IMG/VR virus record: IMGVR_UViG_3300042914_001779
Location: 1-35,858 of that record
Length of the DNA stretch: 35,858 nucleotides
Source of the DNA: a virus
Reading direction: 5' to 3' (one strand)
In this document: in pieces, positions 28,856-35,858 of the stretch
Layout: every line of letters begins with the position of its first letter
Position numbering within the stretch: the stretch's first letter is position 1
Translations under genes and position numbers: made by a program
Notes under the pieces: model-generated
The model's database searches: none
Told to the model about the DNA's origin: nothing
What the model saw: only the letters and a program-made list of their open reading frames with translations

Positions 28856-29830
28856 TTAGTTCTGCATGCGGCCCTGGAACTGAGCACCCGAGCAGGTCAG
28901 GTTGCCAGCCCATGCCAGGATCTGAACCTCGGCATCCTGGTTGATCGCGTAGCGGCGATTCGGCGACAGCGGGACCATGTTGCGGTCCTTGTGGGGACGC
29001 CACTTCAGGTACTTGGTGTTCAGGAAGAAGCCGGTGTTGGCCGGGCAGAAGCCACCAATACCGCCGTCCAGCACCACGTCAGCGTCCATGAACTTGATGG
29101 ACGGGAAGCCGAGGTTGCCGGTGTCGGGAGAGGTGAAGCGCTGCTGAGCCTGCAGGCTGGCCAGGTAGAACGACCAGTAATTGGTGTCCAGCACGATCAG
29201 GTCAACACGATCAGATCCGCGGGTGGTTTGGGCCCACAGGTTGTTCATGCCGGCCTGGATGTTGGCAGCCGAAGCGTTGCCACCAGCGCTGGTGCTGAAG
29301 TCGTACAACTTGGAACGCCAGAACGTCCAGGTAGCGCGATCGATGCCACCGTAGGTGCCGGTGGTGGGGTCAGAAGGCACGCCAGCGTCGAGGCCGGTCA
29401 CTTCCTTGCCACCAGAGCCGGTGCCGTTGGAGTAGATCGACTGCGACAGCTCGTTCATCATCGTGCTCTCGGCCACGTTCAGACGGGCCTCCAGCAGGTC
29501 GATGAACTGTTCCTTGCCGCTGTTCTGCAGCATCTCCAGGCCGCTCATAACGACCGGGACAGCGTACTGCTTGATCTGGAACTCGGCAGCCGAGATCACG
29601 TCCTGAGCAGCCACAGGCAGCAGGTCGTAACCCGAGTAGAAGCCGCCGTTCGCGTTCTCAGCGAAAGACAGTTCTTCAAAGATCACGTTACCGCCGCTGA
29701 TCGTGCGGACGTTGCCGCGCTGGTTCAGCTTGGCCAGGATGGCGTTGTTCTTGGTGACGTTGTCCGCGATCTGACGCGAACGGTTTTGAATCGTCGTTGC
29801 GACGATGTCTGAGACATTTGGGAATGCCAT
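28856..29830 (-). CDS. Major capsid protein
   Basis: A 324-residue protein with GAGGAG seven bases upstream. It begins MAFPNVSDIVATTIQNRSRQ and has capsid-like features: an E-loop region with FEELSFAENANGGFYSGYDL, a helix with AEFQIKQYAVPVVMSGLEML, a long A-domain and a late DLIVLDTNYWSFYLAS strand-turn. The pattern resembles the capsid of BPP-1 and related podoviruses with an HK97 fold. A scaffold gene precedes it, a structured element and a decoration gene follow. No delta domain or protease cleavage site is obvious, consistent with a separate scaffold. Confidence 0.88.
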   Translation of the reverse strand: MAFPNVSDIVATTIQNRSRQIADNVTKNNAILAKLNQRGNVRTISGGNVIFEELSFAENANGGFYSGYDLLPVAAQDVISAAEFQIKQYAVPVVMSGLEMLQNSGKEQFIDLLEARLNVAESTMMNELSQSIYSNGTGSGGKEVTGLDAGVPSDPTTGTYGGIDRATWTFWRSKLYDFSTSAGGNASAANIQAGMNNLWAQTTRGSDRVDLIVLDTNYWSFYLASLQAQQRFTSPDTGNLGFPSIKFMDADVVLDGGIGGFCPANTGFFLNTKYLKWRPHKDRNMVPLSPNRRYAINQDAEVQILAWAGNLTCSGAQFQGRMQN

Positions 29831-30017
29831 GATTAACTCCTCATCTGAGTTGGGTTGTTACGGGCTTACGCCCACCAGTTCAGATGCGCCGACGCGAACC
29901 GATCTCAGTCCGTCTATGTCGTGGGTGGGACGCGGTGCGTCTCCCAGGAGCTGCGGTGGCTGGGGTGCTTGGGCACACCAAGGGAGAGTTGCCCCTCCCT
30001 GTGGTGTCAATTATCCA
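29831..30017. other. Gap between scaffold and capsid genes
   Basis: A 187-base gap with no gene. A hairpin lies at 29975-30007: ACACCA with TGGTGT and AGGGAG with CTCCCT, one bulged base between the two parts, about ten bases after the scaffold stop. It has no T tract, so it may stabilise mRNA or act as a partial terminator. A capsid-specific promoter may lie downstream of it, but I see no convincing -35/-10 pair. Confidence 0.5.
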
Positions 30018-31160
30018 TCACCTTGCGGCTTGAACAATGGCCGCTTCGATCGCAGACCGCACGTCGGTGGACGGTTGCTGCAGTGCGCCCTTGGGCGCGG
30101 CCCCCGAAACGCTGACCGCTGCAGCCTTGGCGCGCTGCGCGGCCTGGGTCTGCTGTTGCGCGCCCTGGGCCTGCAGGCGGCCCTGCAGCACGGTGCGCAC
30201 TCGGTCATTAAGCAGGCAGGCCTTCTTGTAGGCCTCCTCCAGCGTCAGGTTTTGGCCGCGCTTGGAGGCCGTTTCCATCAGGTCGGCCATGTCCTCGCGC
30301 ACGTCGTTGCCGAACTCGGCGCGGTCAATGAAGCGCTCGACCTCGTTTTGCGCTTCCTGCGCCACGCGCTCCTGCTGGGCAAGCTGCGCCTGCTGGAACT
30401 GCGACAGCATCTGCTGCACGGGCGCCAGGCGCTGATTGATCACCTGCTCCACCGCGGCGGCCTGGGGGTCCGCCACGGGCGACTGCCCAGCCAGTGCGGC
30501 GTCTAGCGCCTGAATGAACCCGTTACCGAAACGGCCAACGCCAAACTGGTTGACGATGCCGGCCACCATCGTGGCCAGCTCGGGCGCGGTGCCCGTGCGC
30601 AGCTTGGCCGCCGTGGCCATCAGGTTGTCGATCGCCTGGATGGGGTTGGAGCCCTCGGCGCGGATGAACGCCTCGTAAGGCGCCACCGTGCGCATCACCG
30701 CGTCGTAGTTCTTGCGGGCCTCGGCCGACTCCTGCAGCGTGCGCTGCACCTCAACCTCGCGGCGCTGGATCTCAGCGCGCACCGTCTCGGGCAACTGAGC
30801 CCAGTGCTCGCGCACGTCGGGACGCCAAGATGCCGGGGCACGCTCGCCTTGCTGCTTGGGCCCTGACTTTGGCCCCGGCTGAATACCCTCTTCCTTGGCT
30901 TTGAATCGCCCGCTTTCATCGCGCTCCTGTAGTGGCGCAGACTCGTTATCAGCACCCTCGGGGGCCTCGGCAAGCGCGTTCAGGTCTTGGCCGGCAGCGG
31001 CGGGCTCATCTTGAGCTGGTGCTTCAGCGGGTTCCGACGCCTCGACGGGCGCAGGCGCCGGATCAGCGGCCGCCGGTGCGGGCGCGGCTTCAGGAACGTC
31101 AGGAGGGGTCGTTTCAATCGCGGCCTCAATCTGGTCGCGCAGGGATGTCGTGGGTTCCAT
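30018..31160 (-). CDS. Scaffolding protein
   Basis: A 380-residue highly charged, helical protein. The N-terminal 90 residues are low-complexity, Ala/Pro/Glu-rich (APAPAAADPAPAPVEASEPA) and probably disordered. Then come a basic SGRFKAKEEG segment, an REHWAQLPETVRAEIQRREV helix and long coiled regions (QQMLSQFQQAQLAQQERVAQ). The C-terminus ends in a basic helix (RSAIEAAIVQAAR), as needed for binding capsid subunits. The acidic or coiled composition and position directly before the capsid gene match scaffolding proteins of P22-like podoviruses; it would guide procapsid assembly and leave before packaging. Confidence 0.82.
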   Translation of the reverse strand: MEPTTSLRDQIEAAIETTPPDVPEAAPAPAAADPAPAPVEASEPAEAPAQDEPAAAGQDLNALAEAPEGADNESAPLQERDESGRFKAKEEGIQPGPKSGPKQQGERAPASWRPDVREHWAQLPETVRAEIQRREVEVQRTLQESAEARKNYDAVMRTVAPYEAFIRAEGSNPIQAIDNLMATAAKLRTGTAPELATMVAGIVNQFGVGRFGNGFIQALDAALAGQSPVADPQAAAVEQVINQRLAPVQQMLSQFQQAQLAQQERVAQEAQNEVERFIDRAEFGNDVREDMADLMETASKRGQNLTLEEAYKKACLLNDRVRTVLQGRLQAQGAQQQTQAAQRAKAAAVSVSGAAPKGALQQPSTDVRSAIEAAIVQAAR

Positions 31161-31162
31161 GG

Positions 31163-31489
31163 TTATCTCTTGTTTTGGAGTTGATGAATCGCGCGCTCTA
31201 CGTCGCGTCGTGAGAACGTGCCACCGTTTTGTCGGTAGTGGTCACGCTGCTCCTGGGCCTTGGCCCAGGTGTTCTTAAAATCGTCCATCGTCGCCAGGCC
31301 GTTTGCTTTCATGTACTCGCGGTGCTTGGTCCGCGAGCTGATGTCGGTGCCGTCAGTGGCACGCAGGCCGTCATACGAACGATCGCCCCACAGCGCGCCG
31401 GAGTCGGTGCGCAGCTCGGCCTGGTAGTCGGGCGTGACCTCGATCAATTCACCCGTGATGCGGTCCTGAATCCAGCGGCGTCGTGTCAT
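31163..31489 (-). CDS. Conserved podophage protein, 108 residues
   Basis: A 108-residue basic protein whose ATG overlaps the stop of the preceding small gene. The segments RRRWIQDRITGELIEVTPDY and DGLRATDGTDISSRTKHREY, followed by GLATMDDFKNTWAKAQEQRD, form a pattern I recall from many podophages next to the scaffold gene, where it has no assigned function. The RRDVERAIHQLQ end is helical. A nucleic-acid-binding or assembly accessory role is plausible from the charge but not shown. Confidence 0.68.
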   Translation of the reverse strand: MTRRRWIQDRITGELIEVTPDYQAELRTDSGALWGDRSYDGLRATDGTDISSRTKHREYMKANGLATMDDFKNTWAKAQEQRDHYRQNGGTFSRRDVERAIHQLQNKR

Positions 31490-31641
31490 TTGTTCTCAGG
31501 TTTGGCGGTTTTGGCAGCGTCCTTGAAGTCCTGCCGCGTCGGGGCGCCGGGCGAGCCGGGCTTGCGCATGCGCTCGCCGCTGCCGTCTGCGATGCGCTCG
31601 CGCTTGCGCAGGATGTTTGCGTAAAGGCCTTGCTTGTTCAT
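31486..31641 (-). CDS. Conserved small basic protein, 51 residues
   Basis: A 51-residue protein with GAGGA before the ATG at 31641. It reads NKQGLYANILRKRERIADGS, then GERMRKPGSPGAPTRQDFKD and a Lys-rich tail. The LYANI..KRERI..GSGE.MRKPG pattern is one I recognise from short conserved proteins in the structural region of many podoviruses. Its stop overlaps the next start (ATGA). Function unknown; the basic charge suggests binding to nucleic acid or an acidic partner such as the scaffold. Confidence 0.75.
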   Translation of the reverse strand: MNKQGLYANILRKRERIADGSGERMRKPGSPGAPTRQDFKDAAKTAKPENK

Positions 31642-31648
31642 GTCGTCC

Positions 31649-32017
31649 TCACTTGAGCATGCGCAGCTTGTAAAGAGTCGTCTGGTAGAGCTTGACGACC
31701 TCGTCGATCGTGTTCTGCAGCGACGTGTCGTCGCGGTCGCAGACCTTGTAGCGGTTGGCTTCGACCCACTCGCACGACAGCTCCAGCATGTCGTCGATGC
31801 CGTCAGCGCTCACTGACAAGGCCACGACCTTGGGCTCCATACGTTTGGCGTAATACCCTTGGTACTGCTCGACAAACCCGTCGACCAGGCCCACCACCGC
31901 GTCGTAGAACTCAGCCAGCGCAACGTGCGCCGAGTAGCTGCCCGTGGCCCAGTGCGCCACGTGCGCGGCCGACCGATCGGCCAGCAGCTTGGTGACCAAC
32001 TCGTTTGCTTTTTCCAT
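31649..32017 (-). CDS. DUF5856-like helical phage protein
   Basis: A 122-residue all-helical protein. The N-terminal segment (RSAAHVAHWATGSYSAHVAL) with AEFYDAVVGLVDGFVEQYQG matches the DUF5856 pattern as I recall it, with repeated His, Trp and Glu residues reminiscent of a four-helix ferritin-like fold. The C-terminal helices (DDMLELSCEWVEANRYKV, TIDEVVKLYQTTLYKLRML) complete a bundle. GAGGTG precedes the start. The gene lies between the portal and the scaffold. Its role is unknown; metal binding is a possibility from the His/Glu placement. Confidence 0.68.
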   Translation of the reverse strand: MEKANELVTKLLADRSAAHVAHWATGSYSAHVALAEFYDAVVGLVDGFVEQYQGYYAKRMEPKVVALSVSADGIDDMLELSCEWVEANRYKVCDRDDTSLQNTIDEVVKLYQTTLYKLRMLK

Positions 32018-32025
32018 GCGTCACC

Positions 32026-33957
32026 TCACTGCATCGGCCCGCCAACGGGCGGCATTTGGGGGGCGGCAGGCGGGAGCTGGGGCTGCGGCTGCAGGATTCC
32101 CATCTGCGCCGCCTTCATCCGCGCATCCATCTCGGTGTTGGCCGCCTTGGCCATGCGCTCGCGGGCGCCGGCCTGCTTTTCGGCCACCTCAGCCTCTTGC
32201 AGCGGGTTGGGCTGCGGCTGGGGCATGCCCTGCTGCTTGAGCGCGCCGATCGCCTGGTCAAGCACGCCCTCGATCTGCTGCGACACGCGGAACTTGGACA
32301 CGCTCCACTGCAGCAGCGACAGCAGGACGGGTGCGGCCTGGGGCACCGACTGCGCCATGGGCGCCACCTGGGAGATGAACGCCCCCAGGCCCTGCATGAA
32401 CTGCACCGCGGCGTCGCGCTCGGCGGCCCAGTCCAGCGCGGCCATGCTGTCGGCCTCGACGTTGACCCGATACTGCGCCATGTGCTCGTCCTTGAGCAGT
32501 GCGATCGCGTCCATGGCCATCATCGCGTCGGGCGTGCGCTCGATGTTCGACCGCTTGACGATCGTCTCGGGCTGCCAGTGCTTGCAGATGATCTCGGCCT
32601 TGATCCGCAGCGCCTGCGAGATCCAATCGGCGATGTAGAACTGCATGAGCTGGATGCGGGTCGATCCGAACTGCGCCTTGATCTGCTGCGCGGTGGCCGT
32701 CTCGCTGGCGCGGCTCGAGCCCCGCATCACGTCGGAGATGCCCAGCACCTCGTAGATCTGCATCACCTTGTCCTGCCGGTACTGGCGCAGGCGCTCGATG
32801 CAGTTGGTCACCATGTCAATCGGGGCCCAGTCGACCTGGCCCTTGATGCCGCCCTTCTCAGCGAACAGCGCCCAGTTATCCACAGGAATCAGGTTGTTCT
32901 CCGAGCCCTGCTGGAACATGCGCTGCACGCCGTCGGCCGACTTGTCGTACACGCCCACGACCTTGGCCGCGCGGGTCAGCCAGGTGATGCGGGTGTTGAT
33001 CTCGTCGAGCTCGTTGAACTGGTCCTGCGCGAAGATGTAGTCGGCGCGGGGCATGAAGTTGGAGCTGGTGACGTTGGCCGCCAGGGGTTTGGGGCACGGA
33101 AAGAATCCGTCCAGGCCCAGAGGGTCGTCCTTGACGTCCAGGATCACGTCCGACCCCTTGGCGTACCAGTAGACCTTCTTGTTCTCCTTGCACCAGATCT
33201 CAAACACCTCAGCCTTGGACCAGGGGTCGTGCTTGGGCGACTGGTCGTTGACGTCGGCCTTGCGCACCTGCGTGCCCATCGGGACGACCTTGGCGATCTC
33301 CTCGCCAAACCGCTCCACGAGCTGGTCCTTGGTCATCCACACGCGGCGGGCGACCCACCGAACCTCGGGCCAGGTCCGCGCCGGCGAGTAGTAGAAGTCC
33401 TCCCAGTAGATGTAGTCCACCGGGGCGTCCTCGTCGACGATCCGCTCGGCCTCCTGCTCGGGCACGATCTCCATGCCGGTCAGGGGATCGAACTCGGCCG
33501 GGATGATGTAAGGCTCGGTCTTGACCTCGTAGCGCAGCCAGATCTGGCCCATGCCCACGATCAGCCAGTCCTCAATGCCCTGCCGCACCGCCGCGTCCCA
33601 CACCGAGACGTTCTCGTCGAAGCCGCGGTTCAGGATCCGCTGCAGCATCAACCCGGCCACGCGGGCCTGGTCGTCCTCAAAGTCCTGGAACGTCCTGCTG
33701 ACGTCGGCCTTGGGTGGCCGCGCGTACAGCATCGACAGCAGCACCTTCATCGTCGACCAGAACAGGTTGACCTTGCTCTCGTCCTTGGCGTAGGCGTCGC
33801 GCCGGTCCAGGTAGCGCTGCGTGATGCGGTTGGCGTCCTTGTGGAAGTTGCCAAGCTCCTGCTGCGCGGCTTGAATTTCGGTGTTCCAGCGCTGCGCCAA
33901 ACCAGCCGGGCTGGAATCGAAATCGCTCGCGCTGGTGATCTTGGCGGTGCTGTCCAT
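32026..33957 (-). CDS. Portal protein
   Basis: A 643-residue protein. The ATG at 33957 overlaps the terminase stop by one base (TGATG), with AGGA upstream. Diagnostic segments include RRDAYAKDESKVNLFWSTMK, then VLLSMLYARPPKADV in the clip/wing region, DYIYWEDFYYSPARTWPEVR, NELDEINTRITWLTRAAKVV and a stem helix region around VMQIYEVLGISDVMRGSSRA. The C-terminal 120 residues are Gln/Pro/Met-rich with a coiled segment, as in podoviral portals. It forms the dodecameric DNA gate on the capsid vertex, docking terminase and later the adaptor. Order terL-portal-scaffold-capsid supports the call. Confidence 0.92.
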   Translation of the reverse strand: MDSTAKITSASDFDSSPAGLAQRWNTEIQAAQQELGNFHKDANRITQRYLDRRDAYAKDESKVNLFWSTMKVLLSMLYARPPKADVSRTFQDFEDDQARVAGLMLQRILNRGFDENVSVWDAAVRQGIEDWLIVGMGQIWLRYEVKTEPYIIPAEFDPLTGMEIVPEQEAERIVDEDAPVDYIYWEDFYYSPARTWPEVRWVARRVWMTKDQLVERFGEEIAKVVPMGTQVRKADVNDQSPKHDPWSKAEVFEIWCKENKKVYWYAKGSDVILDVKDDPLGLDGFFPCPKPLAANVTSSNFMPRADYIFAQDQFNELDEINTRITWLTRAAKVVGVYDKSADGVQRMFQQGSENNLIPVDNWALFAEKGGIKGQVDWAPIDMVTNCIERLRQYRQDKVMQIYEVLGISDVMRGSSRASETATAQQIKAQFGSTRIQLMQFYIADWISQALRIKAEIICKHWQPETIVKRSNIERTPDAMMAMDAIALLKDEHMAQYRVNVEADSMAALDWAAERDAAVQFMQGLGAFISQVAPMAQSVPQAAPVLLSLLQWSVSKFRVSQQIEGVLDQAIGALKQQGMPQPQPNPLQEAEVAEKQAGARERMAKAANTEMDARMKAAQMGILQPQPQLPPAAPQMPPVGGPMQ

Positions 33958-35300
33958 CACCCGATCCTTGTGCTCTGTTGGGGACCACAGTCCCAGATGT
34001 CGTCAAGGGCGAACGCATAGTGCGCCCCCTTGGTCGACGGTGTTGCGATTTTAGGACCGGGTTGAGCTTTGGCCTTCACTGGGCGCGCGGCAAGGGCCAG
34101 GTATCGGAACGAGTCCGCAGCGTGCGAGTGCTGATCGTGCTTGGGGCGGTTGCGGTAGGTCTGGGTTTTCTCGTCCCACTCCCGCATGTACGCCCGCAGG
34201 TGGTCGACGCCGTCGTAGGTCGACTCCTCGTGGAAGTGGCACTTGGGCAGGATCAGGCGCGCGGCCTCGATCCCGTCCTGCAGCGACATCTCCGGCACCA
34301 AACGCGGCCGGATGCCGTTGCCCATGAACTGCTCAATGATCGATTTGCCCGTCTGCAACGACTTGGCACGGGCATCGTGGGGCAAAAAGATGCCCTCCGC
34401 GTTGACCCGGTACGGGCGCGACTTTACCCAATCGATGTAGTGCTGGATCGGCTGGTTGTCGTCCTCGTAGAAGTCGACAACGCGATACCCGTCGCGCGTC
34501 TCCTGCCAGGCCCACCACGAGCAGGAGTCGGTAAACCCCAGGTCGGCCACCAGGTTCACCGGGAACTCGGGATCAACCGGGAAAATTCCCACCCGCCCCT
34601 GGTCATACGCGTCGCCGATCTGCTTGGCGTAGTACGCCCCAGGCACCGCCGCGTCGAATGAGCACTCGTACTCAACCTCAAACGCCTCGGGCGTCATCTG
34701 CGCCTTGGCGTCGCGCAGCTCGTCGGGGTGAATGATCCCGGTCTTGGACGCGGGTAGCTCCAGCAGCATGTGGCTGCCCGGGTTCATCCGCGCCTCCTCG
34801 CGCAGATTCCAAAACAGGTTCTTGCCGCGGGGCGTGCCAGCGAAGATGGCCCAGCCGCGGCGGTCTGACAGCGCCGGCCGGATCACCGTGTACCAGGCCG
34901 AGGGCCGCATGTCGCCCACCTCGTCCAGCACCGCGCCGTCAAAGTACATGCCGCGCAGGGCGTCATAGTTGTCAGCGCCCGCCACGTAGATCGTCGACTC
35001 GCCTTTGTGGCCGTTGTTCATCGTGATCTTGAGCTCGGACTCGTTGGGCGGCTTGGACCAGAACGGCCGCGTCAGGTCCTTGAGGTAGCCCCACGCCACC
35101 CGCTTGGCCTGGTCGCGCTGGGGCGCGAGGTAGGCGAACTGCGGCTTGGGCAGACTGGTTTCGAGCGCCCCCAGCACCAGATCAGCGCACATGGCCACCG
35201 TCTTGCCGCACCGCCGATGCGCCACCACCACCGTCCAGCGCTTGTCGCGGTTGTGCAGCGGGATGAACACCTGCCGCGGTTGGTACTCGCGCAGGTCCAT
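33957..35300 (-). CDS. terL: Terminase large subunit
   Basis: A 447-residue packaging motor. The N-terminal ATPase has Walker A-like HRRCGKT (28-34) and Walker B VLDEVGD (D126, E127), with a coupling-motif-like GTPRGKN after it. The C-terminal nuclease domain shows VADLGFTDS with the first metal-binding Asp, and late HDQHSHAADSFRY with the last. The length is close to P22-like enzymes. It powers DNA translocation into the procapsid and cuts the concatemer. It starts one base after the DUF3310 stop and is coupled to the portal gene. Confidence 0.95.
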   Translation of the reverse strand: MDLREYQPRQVFIPLHNRDKRWTVVVAHRRCGKTVAMCADLVLGALETSLPKPQFAYLAPQRDQAKRVAWGYLKDLTRPFWSKPPNESELKITMNNGHKGESTIYVAGADNYDALRGMYFDGAVLDEVGDMRPSAWYTVIRPALSDRRGWAIFAGTPRGKNLFWNLREEARMNPGSHMLLELPASKTGIIHPDELRDAKAQMTPEAFEVEYECSFDAAVPGAYYAKQIGDAYDQGRVGIFPVDPEFPVNLVADLGFTDSCSWWAWQETRDGYRVVDFYEDDNQPIQHYIDWVKSRPYRVNAEGIFLPHDARAKSLQTGKSIIEQFMGNGIRPRLVPEMSLQDGIEAARLILPKCHFHEESTYDGVDHLRAYMREWDEKTQTYRNRPKHDQHSHAADSFRYLALAARPVKAKAQPGPKIATPSTKGAHYAFALDDIWDCGPQQSTRIG

Positions 35301-35301
35301 G

Positions 35302-35607
35302 TCAGGTTTTCGTCAGCCGCTTGATCTCGCGGTTGATGTACCAGGCGGCCTTCTTCAGGTCCTCCACCGGGTTGGGGCTTTTGATCCCGGCGCGCCAGAC
35401 GTACTTGATCGCGTTGCCCAGGTTGAAGTTGTAGTGCTCGGTGACCTGGATGCACTCGACCCCACTTGGGTGGCTGGTGTAGTGCACGGGATGGTTTATC
35501 AAGTCGGGTTTTGCGGTGGACGCGGGCTCGTACTTGGCCCCGCAGTCGCAATCGCGCCCGCTGCCGCGCAGGGATGCGCAGTCGGTGTCGTGGTGAGGTT
35601 TGCTCAT
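35302..35607 (-). CDS. DUF3310 protein
   Basis: A 101-residue protein from the ATG at 35607. The core (LINHPVHYTSHPSGVECIQV, TEHYNFNLGNAIKYVWRAG, DLKKAAWYINREI) is the DUF3310 signature, often annotated as a SaV-type phage nucleotide kinase although activity is not well established. The N-terminal 35 residues add a Cys/His-rich stretch (HHDTDCASLRGSGRDCDCGA) of unclear role. No Shine-Dalgarno precedes this ATG; the upstream bases are C-rich, so translation may be inefficient or use another mechanism. It sits directly before terL. Its first codons are repeated at the left edge of the window. Confidence 0.85.
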   Translation of the reverse strand: MSKPHHDTDCASLRGSGRDCDCGAKYEPASTAKPDLINHPVHYTSHPSGVECIQVTEHYNFNLGNAIKYVWRAGIKSPNPVEDLKKAAWYINREIKRLTKT

Positions 35608-35858
35608 AAGGTTGGTGGGGGGTAGGGAAAAATGAGAGGGGGCCCCAGCCTCGGCCCCTCCCCCCGCCCCCGGCTCAAGGGGGGGGTGGGGGTCAGGAAT
35701 CGCCCGCGGCCGGCAGTGCCCCGAGCAGGGGCCTAGAAGCGCGCAGGAGACGCGATCGCAGAGCAGGTCAGGCCAGGGCCCCACCTCAGCCCTCCGAGCG
35801 CCCTGGCGGGCCGCTATTCGCGTCGCCCCCTGCTGCCGCCGGCGTGGCTGGCGCCCCC
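35598..35858. repeat. Right copy of terminal repeat
   Basis: Matches 1-261 without gaps, exactly for 35732-35858 and imperfectly for 35626-35731. It includes the first three codons of the DUF3310 gene and the GC-rich non-coding stretch beyond it; no gene is seen in 35608-35858. It is read here as the true junction sequence of the circle, with the left copy being a variant. C tracts and a long G tract are again visible. Confidence 0.9.

Noticed and set aside
32005-34020. A 671-codon open frame on the plus strand opposite the portal gene
   Set aside because: It is the antisense shadow of a high-GC coding sequence: composition is His/Leu/Arg-rich without domains, and the minus strand encodes a clear portal. 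The same applies to the long plus-strand frames at 1709-2854, 26857-28260, 28589-29812 and 19466-20452.

Overview
The window looks like an almost complete genome of a temperate, podovirus-like tailed phage of a GC-rich proteobacterium. Tyrosine integrase, CI-like repressor, an opposed Cro-sized regulator and a probable attP point to the temperate lifestyle. A short-tail particle is inferred from a P22/BPP-1-like plan (terminase, about 640-residue portal, scaffold, capsid, adaptor/nozzle-like proteins, internal virion proteins, fibres) with no tape measure, sheath or tail-tube gene. The host is not identifiable. High GC, a complete tRNA-His and GNN/SD-rich small genes would fit a beta- or gammaproteobacterium; this is inference only.

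The two ends are homologous. Bases 1-261 align without gaps to 35598-35858; the first 134 bases are an imperfect match and the last 127 are identical. The molecule is therefore probably circular or circularly permuted with a unit of about 35,597 bp, and the left end carries a strain variant of the right end.

Layout, treating the window as a circle. Immunity and replication: a Cro-like regulator (3265-3507, minus) and a CI-like repressor (3634-4218, plus) diverge from an operator region. The Cro side leads into a primase-helicase (1139-3241) followed by a repeat-rich, hairpin-bearing non-coding region (900-1138) that is a good origin candidate. Rightward early operon (4282-9567): small unknown proteins, then a recombination set of Sak4-like ATPase, DUF669 protein, PD-(D/E)XK exonuclease, HNH-derived DNA-binding protein, zinc-ribbon protein and RuvC-like resolvase. 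The integrase (9649-10605) has its own promoter. It is followed by a terminator, a C4-antisense-RNA-like structure, a 60-residue protein, tRNA-His and the probable attP (11046-11323).

Leftward late block: a small membrane protein and terminase small subunit (716-898, 189-719), across the junction to DUF3310, terminase large subunit, portal, small conserved proteins, scaffold, capsid, decoration protein, tail and internal virion proteins, two fibre proteins, a tail-fibre assembly chaperone, lysis genes (holin, SAR endolysin, nested Rz/Rz1), a metalloprotease-like protein, a phosphoesterase and two tiny proteins, ending at a strong terminator at 11324-11343. Stop-start overlaps of the ATGA/TGATG kind recur throughout, so both blocks are probably translationally coupled operons.

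The most interesting observations are the iteron-like origin candidate, the attP with integrase arm-type repeats (one also upstream of int), a shared operator motif in the immunity region and on the int promoter, two interleaved stems between capsid and decoration genes, and two uncommon internally repeated virion proteins (six units of about 100 residues; three units of exactly 40 residues).
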